From Clostridiaceae bacterium (GTDB lineage Bacteria; Bacillota; Clostridia; Lachnospirales; Lachnospiraceae): DNA of 64,000 bases. The stretch lies in assembly GCA_902362725.1 (NCBI GenBank), contig CABIXM010000014.1, forward strand, positions 1-64,000. The letters run 5' to 3'. Within the stretch, counting starts at the first letter, position 1. The number at the start of each line of letters is the position of its first letter. This document shows positions 1-7,587 of this stretch, piece by piece. A program made the position numbers and the translations under genes. The notes beneath the pieces are model-generated. The model did not search any database and was not told the origin of the DNA. It was given only the letters and a program-made list of their open reading frames with translations.

Positions 1-88
1 CCTTGAAGACGACAAGGTAGATAGGGCAGAGGTGGAAGTGTGGTAACACATGGAGCTGACTGTTACTAATAGGTCGAGGGCTTGACCA
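1..88 (+). rRNA. rrl: 23S ribosomal RNA, 3' end (partial)
   Basis: The first bases match the well-known 3' terminus of bacterial 23S rRNA: the GACGACAAGGTAGATAGG segment, followed by the stretch that ends in TACTAATAGGTCGAGGGCTTGACC. The gene begins upstream of the window. No 5S rRNA follows before the first tRNA. Confidence 0.93.
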
Positions 89-178
89 AGAGTGTGAAGC
101 GAAAGCGGAACGCGAAGCGTCATAGGATAGAAAATGTCTAAAGAGATATGCAGTATATAGTTTTGAAGGTGTAATTAA

Positions 179-252
179 GGCCCGATGGCTCAGTTGGTTA
201 GAGCGCCGCCCTGTCACGGCGGAGGTCGTGGGTTCGAGTCCCATTCGGGTCG
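179..252 (+). tRNA. tRNA-Asp (GTC)
   Basis: Cloverleaf with acceptor GGCCCGA pairing with TCGGGTC, a GTTCGAGTC T-loop and anticodon loop CTGTCAC, giving anticodon GTC. CCA is not encoded. It is the first tRNA downstream of the rRNA operon and is probably co-transcribed with it. Confidence 0.95.
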
Positions 253-316
253 CTTATATTGAGTAATCAATATATAAATAATCGTACTGACTGCTACATG
301 CATGTCGAGTGCAAAT

Positions 317-389
317 GGGATCTTAGCTCAGCTGGGAGAGCATCTGCCTTACAAGCAGAGGGTCATAGGTTCGAGCCCTATAGGTCCCA
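317..389 (+). tRNA. tRNA-Val (TAC)
   Basis: Acceptor GGGATCT pairs with AGGTCCC; the T-arm is GGTTCGAGCCC and the anticodon loop CTTACAA gives anticodon TAC. It is the second tRNA of the post-rRNA cluster. Confidence 0.94.
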
Positions 390-412
390 TTTTACAACCT
401 AAAAGTTGTAGT

Positions 413-485
413 GCCGATGTGGCTCAATTGGCAGAGCAGCTGATTTGTAATCAGCAGGTTATCGGTTCGAGTCCGATCATCGGCT
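413..485 (+). tRNA. tRNA-Thr (TGT)
   Basis: Acceptor GCCGATG pairs with CATCGGC. The anticodon loop TTTGTAA gives anticodon TGT. It is the third tRNA of the cluster. Confidence 0.94.
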
Positions 486-531
486 TCACGGAACTGAAAA
501 ATGTGCGTTAGCCGTTGTTGGACCGTGTCAT

Positions 532-613
532 GGGGGAATTCCCGAGTGGCCAAAGGGGGCAGACTGTAAATCTGTTAGCTGTGCTTTCAGTGGTTCGAAT
601 CCACTTTCCCCCA
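532..613 (+). tRNA. tRNA-Tyr (GTA)
   Basis: An 82-nt class II tRNA with a long variable arm, acceptor GGGGGAA/TTCCCCC and anticodon loop CTGTAAA, giving anticodon GTA. The long variable arm with GTA anticodon is typical of bacterial tRNA-Tyr. Confidence 0.94.
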
Positions 614-655
614 CTCTGGTTTATCTTTTAGATAAGCCACTTTTTAATTTCATAT

Positions 656-729
656 CGCGAGGTGGAGCAGTCTGGAAGCTCGTCGGGCTCATAACCCGAA
701 GGTCACAGGTTCAAATCCTGTCCTCGCAA
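656..729 (+). tRNA. initiator tRNA-fMet (CAT)
   Basis: Begins CGCGAGG and ends CCTCGCA, so position 1 (C) faces A72: the unpaired first position that marks bacterial initiator tRNA. The anticodon stem carries the three G:C pairs (CGGGCTCATAACCCG) also characteristic of the initiator. Confidence 0.95.
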
Positions 730-775
730 CTTGAAGAGTACGAAGCACACGTCTCGTGCTCTTCTTTTGTAAGAT

Positions 776-848
<73 letters not shown>

Positions 849-855
849 CTTTTTT

Positions 856-888
856 AATTCCTGAAATTTATTCAGGAATTTTTTTTTG
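856..888 (+). terminator. Rho-independent terminator of the rRNA-tRNA transcript
   Basis: A 10-bp perfect stem (AATTCCTGAA / TTCAGGAATT) followed by a run of T residues, 8 nt after tRNA-Phe. Confidence 0.85.
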
Positions 889-894
889 TGCTAT

Positions 895-926
895 AGGAAG
901 AATCCTGTAAAGAAGGATTCTTCCTT
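895..926 (-). terminator. Hairpin at the 3' end of the PucR-type gene
   Basis: The inverted repeat AGGAAGAATCC / GGATTCTTCCT lies against the stop codon of the minus-strand regulator gene and reads toward the T-rich tRNA terminator. It probably terminates the regulator transcript. Its AATCCT...AGGATT core resembles the third hairpin of the dispersed repeat near 18.5 and 39.5 kb. Confidence 0.5.
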
Positions 927-2433
927 AGGAACGAGAGGACTGTTTTTTTAGCAGCTGGATACATATACGAAGATACAAGCGTTCATCGGGCTGAGTCAGT
1001 GTGCTTCCCAGAATCCGATAGATTTTATCCAGACGTTTCAGAAGACTGCTGCGATGAATAAAGAGAGCTTCAGCTGTCCGGGTAATACTCGCTTCATTTT
1101 GCAGAAAGAGATCAAGAGTTTGAAAGTATTCGCTGGATTTTCGGCGATCATGTTCCAGCAGTTGGCGGATTCCGGTAGAAAGCAGGGAATCCAGCGGAAA
1201 ATCATTCAGACAGGAATCCAGCATACAGGAAAGCGCATGATCCCGGAACAGAATAAGCCTTTCGGTTGTGGCGTGAATCTGTTCCAGAGCATAAACAGCC
1301 TGACGCAGGTAATCCTGAAGCTGTGTCAATTGTGTAAAAGGATTGCTTAAACCTGCGCAATATCCCATGCGGGAGACTGTATCGCCAAAACTTTTCAGAA
1401 GAGGCTGAAAATAAGGAGTCTGCTCCCGGGTGCGAAGGATGCCGACGATTTTTTCCTGATGAAGGACTGCGTAGACCATCTGTGGAAAAGAGGCGTTGAG
1501 GGTAGCATACATATAATCCACCGGAAGTGTACGTTCATTCTGGCATTCGCAGAGCTCGAAACAGAGCCAGACGTCGCCAGGATCCAGATGAAGAAGTTTC
1601 AGATCGTCCTTGCTGGGTGTATGGCCATTCAGAGCCTTTCGCAGGGCAGACAAGGCAGCGTTTTCCCGGTGTCCATAGGCGCGCAAATACTTGAAATACG
1701 CCTTTTCAAAATATCGGAAGAAATGAGCGTATATGGAAAGCTCCCAGGGCTGGAACGGATGTGGACTCTCAGCGATGGAGATACAGCCGCAAAACTGCTC
1801 AGAAAGATAAAGATTCTTGCAGTAAGCCCGTCCTGGTGATTCCACTGCAGTCTGATAGGGTTCCCGGATGACTCGTTCCAGAGAACAGACTTCTTTGATA
1901 CGCTCATTATATTCTATAGACATGGGGCCGGAGGCTGGAATAAGATAGGCACCTTTCTGTGAATCGTACTGTGAAGCAAAAAGCGGCTGTAGGTTGCTGT
2001 CTACCACACTGAGGGCTCGATGAAAAAAATCACTAAAAAGCAAAAAAATTTTCTGAAGATCAAAATCTGCATCCTTTTCCAGTTCATCACGAAGTTGCTG
2101 CTCCCAACTATCAAAGTGATCAAAAATCTGCTGAATGTAGTTATAGACCTGATACAATCCGGGAGCTTCCGAAATTTGCAGTAATGAAAGACCGGAAGAA
2201 ATCCAGGCCTTGGGAACACGTCGGCCGATACATAGAAAATTGCAGGAAGCAGATGGAGGAAAATCGGGAAGATTTTCTGTTTCTACCAGATAGAGAGCAC
2301 CATCTGTTGGTGTAAGTTCCGGCTCATAGAGCAGAGGACGAGAGAGACACATAGATTTTTGTATTTTTCCGTATTTTTTTGTCGGCCAGCTTTCCGGCAG
2401 ATAGGCAGCCAGAATATCCAGATTCAATAGCAT
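925..2433 (-). CDS. PucR-type transcriptional regulator
   Basis: A 502-aa protein whose last ~60 residues (SITRTAEALFIHRSSLLKRL region) are the PucR/CdaR C-terminal helix-turn-helix, in which a long N-terminal sensory region precedes one HTH. A weakly conserved sensor-like domain spans roughly residues 120-260. The start is fixed by GGAGG 8 nt upstream of the ATG. The gene is divergent from the 2783-5997 operon across a ~350-bp AT-rich spacer, so it very probably controls that operon. PucR-family regulators often sense a catabolic substrate; the ligand here cannot be read from the sequence. The family call is firm, the specificity is unknown. Confidence 0.8.
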   Translation of the reverse strand: MLLNLDILAAYLPESWPTKKYGKIQKSMCLSRPLLYEPELTPTDGALYLVETENLPDFPPSASCNFLCIGRRVPKAWISSGLSLLQISEAPGLYQVYNYIQQIFDHFDSWEQQLRDELEKDADFDLQKIFLLFSDFFHRALSVVDSNLQPLFASQYDSQKGAYLIPASGPMSIEYNERIKEVCSLERVIREPYQTAVESPGRAYCKNLYLSEQFCGCISIAESPHPFQPWELSIYAHFFRYFEKAYFKYLRAYGHRENAALSALRKALNGHTPSKDDLKLLHLDPGDVWLCFELCECQNERTLPVDYMYATLNASFPQMVYAVLHQEKIVGILRTREQTPYFQPLLKSFGDTVSRMGYCAGLSNPFTQLTQLQDYLRQAVYALEQIHATTERLILFRDHALSCMLDSCLNDFPLDSLLSTGIRQLLEHDRRKSSEYFQTLDLFLQNEASITRTAEALFIHRSSLLKRLDKIYRILGSTLTQPDERLYLRICIQLLKKQSSRS

Positions 2434-2782
2434 ATTGTCGCCTCCAGTCTTATATGTTTACTACAAAATGTCGCCCATATTTTTATACTGTTTTGTTTAT
2501 TATTATAAGATAATCGGGAGAAAAATTCCACAATAAAACAATTTAAATGGAAAAGTGTCTATATTTTATAGACTAAACAGGAAAAAAAGACTACGATTTT
2601 GTGCCCCTTTTCTTTGTTGAAGAAAGACCGGAAAAGAATGTCAGGTTTAGGAGGGCTTATTTTTGCGCCCTTTTTAAAAAAAGGATTCTATTTTATGCAG
2701 TCTGTTTTTTAGAAAGGCATTTTGCTATGATAAAGACAGAAACAACGGACAAAACAAAGAGCTGGAAAGGAGTATGAGCTAT
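2434..2782 (+). promoter_or_regulatory. Divergent regulatory spacer with extended -10 promoter
   Basis: About 350 bp without a gene, AT-rich, between the PucR gene and its likely target operon. An extended -10 element TGCTATGAT lies at 2723-2731, ~40 bp before the first start. No good -35 is visible at the right distance, which fits activator-dependent transcription. I see no clear palindromic operator. Confidence 0.5.
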
Positions 2783-4015
2783 ATGAGCAAAAAAGTGGAT
2801 GCAAGACTTCCCAAAGAGGTCGGAACAGGGCTGTATCCGGTAAAATCTCCCTGGGATAAGATGATTACCTATCATGAAGCTGCCCGTTACTGTCAGCGTT
2901 ATACAGCTGTGGTTAGTGCGGCGATTATGCAGGCCTACCGTATGCTGGTGAAGGATTATGAAGCGCGCAGCAAAGCTATCTGCAAGAATGCCTACAATCG
3001 TCTGGCCTATGTCTATCAGGCAATTCCTGGATATACAGAGATGAATGCAGATCAGCTTCGGATGCACCCGTTTATGCGGGGCAATTTTGTAGGTGGCCTG
3101 ATTGGTGATGCAGGCGACGAGGATCTTCTGATGTGCGGTCGTGTTAATGATTTTGGCACCTACCGGGCAGAAAAAGAGCTGGACGTCTGTTACTGGGATA
3201 TTATCGGGTCGGAGCTGTGCCGTTCTACGACCCAGTCTCTGCAGGCCTGTGCGGATTATGCAGCGAAGCTTCGTCCGGAAGGCCCCCATATCGAGTATCA
3301 TATGGTGGAAGCCAAGGGCTGTGGCGACCGGCATTGCCGGATTGTAGCGGAATGTCGGAAAAAGTATCCCATGCCGGAGCATGAGCAGTGGGAATGTTTT
3401 GGACCGGTGGCGACAGAAGCGCAGATCAAGTATACCAGGGAAGAGGATACGGTAGAGGATTCCATGATGTTCCGTGAGGAATGCGACTATCGATTCTCCA
3501 ATGGTACCAATTTTGAAAAAGACTGGCGCTCAGCATATCCGATGGTTACGATGTCCAACGGTGCGACTTATATCTTACCAACTTTGGATGATCTGGTTCG
3601 GGAAGGCACACTGACAGATGAAGAAGTGGATTACGCGATTCATTGTGTATGTGAGGCGGCAGGTAAAGCAACTTTTATTGATGATTTTGCAAAAGAAGGT
3701 CTGAGAACCTGGCTGGGTGTTCCGCATTCTATCGGTAATGATGATGGACGTATCATGGGTGGTTATCTGGAAATGTTTTTGCAGTCTATGCATATTGCCT
3801 ATGATATTGAAGCATTTAACCGGGAAGAGGTTATTTACCGGATAGATCGGATGGGATTGTCTAATCGGATGCCCAAAATGGTAAATGCTTATATCTGGTT
3901 CTGGTATGGCATGACTAAGAGTCTGGTGAATGCCCAGTGGTCCCTGTGGGAAGAGGCTTCCACAGAGGAGAAGGTTCGGATTAAGATCGCTAAAAAGGTT
4001 GATAAATTCTGCTGA
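2783..4015 (+). CDS. Cys-rich protein of unknown function, first gene of PucR-linked operon
   Basis: A 410-aa soluble protein that I cannot assign securely. Around its middle is a motif GCGDRHCRIVAEC, which recalls the Cys-rich signature of V4R/ATC-hydrolase-like domains (binding of small hydrophobic ligands or thiazoline-acid hydrolysis). That resemblance is by eye only. The second half (TLDDLVREGTLTDEEVDYAI onward) is helical and has no recognised motif. I chose ATG 2783 over ATG 2774 because the AAAGGAG site at 2766-2772 is 10 nt from 2783 but abuts 2774. The next gene, a GcvT-fold protein, starts 33 nt downstream, so the two are probably in one operon. Function unknown; a ligand-binding or hydrolase role in the same pathway is a guess. 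Confidence 0.7.
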   Translation: MSKKVDARLPKEVGTGLYPVKSPWDKMITYHEAARYCQRYTAVVSAAIMQAYRMLVKDYEARSKAICKNAYNRLAYVYQAIPGYTEMNADQLRMHPFMRGNFVGGLIGDAGDEDLLMCGRVNDFGTYRAEKELDVCYWDIIGSELCRSTTQSLQACADYAAKLRPEGPHIEYHMVEAKGCGDRHCRIVAECRKKYPMPEHEQWECFGPVATEAQIKYTREEDTVEDSMMFREECDYRFSNGTNFEKDWRSAYPMVTMSNGATYILPTLDDLVREGTLTDEEVDYAIHCVCEAAGKATFIDDFAKEGLRTWLGVPHSIGNDDGRIMGGYLEMFLQSMHIAYDIEAFNREEVIYRIDRMGLSNRMPKMVNAYIWFWYGMTKSLVNAQWSLWEEASTEEKVRIKIAKKVDKFC

Positions 4016-4048
4016 TGCAGCTGATTTTACAGAAAGGAGTCATGCATT

Positions 4049-5086
4049 ATGAAATATCCATATCCCGTTATGTATCAGAATGTCTACTGCTATGACGAAA
4101 TGAAACGGGCAGAGCACATGGCTGTGCGGGAGACCGTCGGCTGGTATCTCTGGACCCATCAGATTGTGGAGGTGACCGGAACAGATTGTACGGAATTTTT
4201 GGAAATGATGTTTCCGAAGCGTATCGGTAATCTGGCGGTCAGCCGGGAACGTTATACGCCTATGTTGAATGATGCCGCCGAGATTGTCGATGATGTGGTT
4301 GTGATGCGTATGGAAGAGAATCGGTACTGGGTATCCACGCTGTTTCGGGCAGATATGTTCCTCTGGTTTGACGCACACAGGGGAGAGCTGGATGTAGCCT
4401 ATGAGGACATCACAAAAAACTGGGAAATGTATGCGGTACAGGGACCGAAATCACTGGAAATGATAAATGCACTGACAGAAAATCCGGTGGATGGACAGAA
4501 GTTCTTCCAGATCCTTCCCAATAAAATCGACGGTATTGATGTGCTCATCAACCGGGCCGGCTTTACCGGTGAAAAGCTGGGCTTTGAAATCTATTATCCC
4601 AAGGAGAAAGCGCCGGAGCAGGAGAAAAAGCTGCGGGAGCTGGCGAAGACCTACGGAGGCCGGGAGGTTACAGAATTCCAGATCATGGCATGGACCTTAC
4701 CCTGTGAGGCGGGCTTCTATTACATGCGGGATCTGCGCCATACGAATCCCTATGAGGTAGGTTTGGATACAGGAATCTGCTGGGAGAAGGAGTTTATTGG
4801 AAAAGAGGCGCTGGCAGCCATACGGGATAAAGGAGCAGAGCGCGAAGTAGTCGGTTTTACCGTAGCGGAAAAAGATATCCACATCAAGGGACGCAATATG
4901 GGAAATGAAGGTGAAAAGGTGTTCCTGGATGGTGAAGAAATCGGCCGGGTAATGAAAATTACTTACAGCTATGTGTTAGATACCAATAACGGCACAATTA
5001 TTTGCAGGAAAGGGAGTCTGCGTCCGGGGAATAAAGTACTGCTGCATGGCCATGAGGCTGTGATCTGCGCACCAAAATTTATCTGA
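4049..5086 (+). CDS. GcvT-fold (aminomethyltransferase-like) protein, possible THF-dependent demethylase
   Basis: A 345-aa protein with the GcvT fold layout: an N-terminal tetrahydrofolate-binding region (WYLWTHQIVEVTG, then YTPMLNDAAEIVDDVVV), the AVQGPKS motif near residue 135, the GFTGEKLGFEIY motif near 175, and a C-terminal barrel (residues ~265-345). In the glycine cleavage system GcvT would sit with GcvH and GcvP, which are absent. Stand-alone GcvT-like proteins include folate-dependent demethylases such as DmdA and LigM. I infer methyl or one-carbon transfer from an unidentified substrate to THF. AGAAAGGAG precedes the ATG. Middle gene of the operon with the SDR gene 14 nt downstream. 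Confidence 0.8.
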   Translation: MKYPYPVMYQNVYCYDEMKRAEHMAVRETVGWYLWTHQIVEVTGTDCTEFLEMMFPKRIGNLAVSRERYTPMLNDAAEIVDDVVVMRMEENRYWVSTLFRADMFLWFDAHRGELDVAYEDITKNWEMYAVQGPKSLEMINALTENPVDGQKFFQILPNKIDGIDVLINRAGFTGEKLGFEIYYPKEKAPEQEKKLRELAKTYGGREVTEFQIMAWTLPCEAGFYYMRDLRHTNPYEVGLDTGICWEKEFIGKEALAAIRDKGAEREVVGFTVAEKDIHIKGRNMGNEGEKVFLDGEEIGRVMKITYSYVLDTNNGTIICRKGSLRPGNKVLLHGHEAVICAPKFI

Positions 5087-5100
5087 CGAGGAGGGAGCTT

Positions 5101-5997
5101 ATGAATCTGACACCGGAAATGATTTTAAGAGGATATCTGGCCAATACAGCGTCTCTGGAAGAAATGCTGTCGGTGAAGGGAAAAACAGCGATTGTGACAG
5201 GAGGAACTTCCGGTCTGGGCTTTTGTGTAGCACGCAGGCTTTGCCAGGGCGGTGCGAAGGTGGTAATTGCCGGTTCCGGTGAGGGAAAGGGAGAACTGGC
5301 CGTTAAAATTTTGAAAGAAGAGAACCTGGAAGTGACCTTCTGTAAAACCAATATCAGAAAAGAAGAGGAGGTCGAGCGCCTGGTAGCTTTTACGGCAGAA
5401 ATCTATGGCTCCGTGGACATTCTGGTTACAGCAGCAGGTATCTGGAGCTTTGCCCATATCGAGGATTTGCCAGAGGATGTATTTAAGGATACGCTGGATG
5501 TGAATCTTCTGGGCGCTTACCGCTGCGCAAAGTATGTGAGCCGCTACATGATCGAACATAAAATCAAAGGTAAGATGCTATTAGTGTCTTCTAACTCTGC
5601 GTATCTTCCACAGCCGGTCTTTGGCGGCTATGCCCACTATACGGCTTCCAAGGGCGGCGTGATTGCCATGACCACAGAGCTTGCTAAGGAGCTGAAGCGC
5701 TATGGCATCATGGTAAATACGGTAGCTCCGGGCGGTATGTTCACGCCGGGCTGTCTGACCAATGGTCCCATCCGTACCCTGTCGCCGGAAAAGCAGGCAG
5801 AGCTTGGTAAGGAAATGATGGTAGCAAAGTTGGATGAAATTCCGACAGCAGATTCTGTGGCGATTGTTGTCTACGGTATGTGTACCCGCATGGCAGATGG
5901 AGTTACCGGTGAATGTATCGTAGCGGATTCCGGTATGATGCGGAATATTATGGCTTTCCAGCCTGCGATTGAGGAGTATCCGCCTAAGGAAGGGTAG
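5101..5997 (+). CDS. Short-chain dehydrogenase/reductase (SDR)
   Basis: A 298-aa classical SDR with the Rossmann motif TGGTSGLG near residue 35, an AAGIW region equivalent to NNAG, the catalytic Ser of SSNSAYL, and the catalytic YTASKGG (Y-x3-K). It oxidises or reduces an alcohol/ketone with NAD(P)H. An N-terminal extension of ~25 residues (LTPEMILRGYLANTASLEEML) precedes the core and is unusual for the family. GAGGAGGGAG lies before the ATG. It is the last gene of the PucR-linked operon. Substrate unknown; context suggests action on the product or substrate of the GcvT-like enzyme. Confidence 0.88.
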   Translation: MNLTPEMILRGYLANTASLEEMLSVKGKTAIVTGGTSGLGFCVARRLCQGGAKVVIAGSGEGKGELAVKILKEENLEVTFCKTNIRKEEEVERLVAFTAEIYGSVDILVTAAGIWSFAHIEDLPEDVFKDTLDVNLLGAYRCAKYVSRYMIEHKIKGKMLLVSSNSAYLPQPVFGGYAHYTASKGGVIAMTTELAKELKRYGIMVNTVAPGGMFTPGCLTNGPIRTLSPEKQAELGKEMMVAKLDEIPTADSVAIVVYGMCTRMADGVTGECIVADSGMMRNIMAFQPAIEEYPPKEG

Positions 5998-6039
5998 TAT
6001 AAAGAGAAAACAGAATCAATGAAAAGCATATATTTAGAT

Positions 6040-6073
6040 AGGAAGGCCTCGCAGGTTTGTGGGGCCTTTTTTC
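6040..6073 (+). terminator. Terminator of the GcvT-SDR operon
   Basis: Imperfect stem AAGGCCTCGCA / TGTGGGGCCTT followed by a T run, ~45 nt after the SDR stop. Confidence 0.7.
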
Positions 6074-6129
6074 TGTGAAATAAAATAAATAATGTATTAA
6101 AAAAAGCCCGTAAATACAGGCTTTTCCAG

Positions 6130-6203
6130 TGGAAGTAATGGGGCTCGAACCCATGACCTCTCGCGTGTGAGGCGAACGCTCATCCCAGCTGAGCTATACT
6201 TCC
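6130..6203 (-). tRNA. tRNA-Val (CAC)
   Basis: On the minus strand: acceptor GGAAGTA / TACTTCC, T-arm GGGTTCGAGCCC, and anticodon loop CTCACAC giving CAC. It reads codon GUG and complements the Val-TAC gene at 317. Confidence 0.93.
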
Positions 6204-6226
6204 GTATTTATAAAATCTTTGTTCCA

Positions 6227-6299
6227 TGGACCTGAAGGGATTCGAACCCTCGACCTCTGCGTTGCGAACGCAGCGCTCTCCCAACTGAGCTACAAGCCC
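6227..6299 (-). tRNA. tRNA-Ala (CGC)
   Basis: On the minus strand: acceptor GGGCTTG / CAGGTCC with a G3:U70 wobble (the alanine identity element) and anticodon loop TTCGCAA giving CGC. It lies 24 nt upstream of Val-CAC on the same strand and is probably co-transcribed. Confidence 0.92.
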
Positions 6300-6499
6300 T
6301 TGCTGTTTCTATGTTTCATTGTAGCACTTTACCTCAGGAAATCAAGAGAGAATCCTAAAAAAAGCAACTTTTTTTCCAGAAAATTTGCGAGAACCTAAAA
6401 TGAACAGGCAGATTCGTGATATAATTGCGGTAAAACAGAAATCCATAGTATAATAAAAACAACATCAGGATGCAGGGATAGAAAAGAGGAGGTTATGGT
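6300..6499 (+). promoter_or_regulatory. Upstream region of the threonine-aldolase-like gene
   Basis: A -10-like TATAAT occurs at about 6420 (GTGATATAATTG) with no convincing -35. A strong AGAGGAGG site precedes the start at 6500. Nothing else is recognisable. Confidence 0.4.
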
Positions 6500-7525
6500 A
6501 TGATTTCATTTGAGAACGATTATTCAGCAGGAGCCCATCCGCGGATTATACAGAGATTGACGGAGACGAACATGGAGCCGCTGCCAGGCTATGGCTCGGA
6601 TGTATATTGTGAAAATGCCAAACGTAAAATCCGGGAAGCGGCGGAGTGCCCGAATGCGGTTGTGGAATTTCTGGTGGGTGGAACCCAGACCAATGCGGTG
6701 GTGATTGCGTCCATGCTGCAGCCTTATGAAGGCGTGGTAGCGGCTGAGACTGGCCATGTGAGCGCGCATGAAGCGGGCGCTATCGAAAATACCGGTCATA
6801 AAGTACTGACCCTGCCCCAGCATCTGGGCAAAATTGATGCGGGCGAGCTTAAGAATTATATGGAGACTTTTTATGCGGATGGCAATCATGAGCATATGGT
6901 ATTTCCGGGGATGGTGTATGTGTCCTGGCCGACGGAGTACGGTACGCTCTATAACAAGGCTGAACTGGAGGCCATCGCGGAGGTATGTCATGCCTATGAG
7001 ATGCCGCTGTATCTGGACGGCGCGCGTCTGGGCTACGGTCTCATGAGCCCGGAGGCGGATATGACCCTGCCGGATATTGCACGGATCTGTGACGTCTTTT
7101 ATATCGGAGGCACTAAGGTGGGCGCACTCTGCGGGGAAGCTGTAGTATTTCCGAAAGGGAACGCGCCGAAGCATTTCATGACGCGGATCAAACAGCAGGG
7201 AGCGCTGCTGGCGAAGGGGCGTCTCTTGGGCATTCAGTTTGACGAGCTGTTTACGGGAAATCTGTATCTGAATATCAGCCGCAATGCCATCGAAATGGCG
7301 GAGCAGTTGAAGCGTCTGCTTCATGACAAAAATTATACTTTCTATTTGGAATCCCCGACCAACCAGCAGTTTGTGATTATGGAAAATGAAAGACTGGAGG
7401 AATTGAAGAAACACGTGGCAGTCAGCTTCTGGGAGAAAGCCGATGACACGCACACGGTGGTAAGGCTGGCGACCGGCTGGTCTACGACAGTCCAGGATAT
7501 GGAAGAGCTGGGCGAGTGGCTATAA
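6500..7525 (+). CDS. Low-specificity threonine aldolase-like PLP enzyme
   Basis: A 341-aa fold-type I PLP enzyme of the beta-eliminating lyase/threonine aldolase family. Visible marks are GGTQTNAVV near residue 60 (phosphate binding), YLDGARLGYGL near residue 170 (Asp contacting the pyridine nitrogen) and IGGTKVGALCGE near 205, with the Schiff-base lysine. It would cleave L-threonine or allo-threonine to glycine and acetaldehyde. Length agrees with the family. AGAGGAGG precedes the ATG. It stands apart from the next gene by ~60 nt and may be monocistronic. Confidence 0.88.
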   Translation: MISFENDYSAGAHPRIIQRLTETNMEPLPGYGSDVYCENAKRKIREAAECPNAVVEFLVGGTQTNAVVIASMLQPYEGVVAAETGHVSAHEAGAIENTGHKVLTLPQHLGKIDAGELKNYMETFYADGNHEHMVFPGMVYVSWPTEYGTLYNKAELEAIAEVCHAYEMPLYLDGARLGYGLMSPEADMTLPDIARICDVFYIGGTKVGALCGEAVVFPKGNAPKHFMTRIKQQGALLAKGRLLGIQFDELFTGNLYLNISRNAIEMAEQLKRLLHDKNYTFYLESPTNQQFVIMENERLEELKKHVAVSFWEKADDTHTVVRLATGWSTTVQDMEELGEWL

Positions 7526-7587
7526 AGATAGCAAAAATCGGTGTGTTGCATCGAAGAATAAAACAGAGAAAGTGATTTAAAGATTGC

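Noticed and set aside
302..511. Open reading frame across the tRNA cluster
   Set aside because: It runs through the Val and Thr tRNA genes, has no ribosome binding site and encodes tRNA-derived sequence.
4049..5086. Glycine cleavage T-protein (gcvT)
   Set aside because: No GcvH or GcvP nearby and an SDR and PucR regulator as neighbours; a stand-alone GcvT-fold enzyme is more likely, though classical GcvT cannot be fully excluded.
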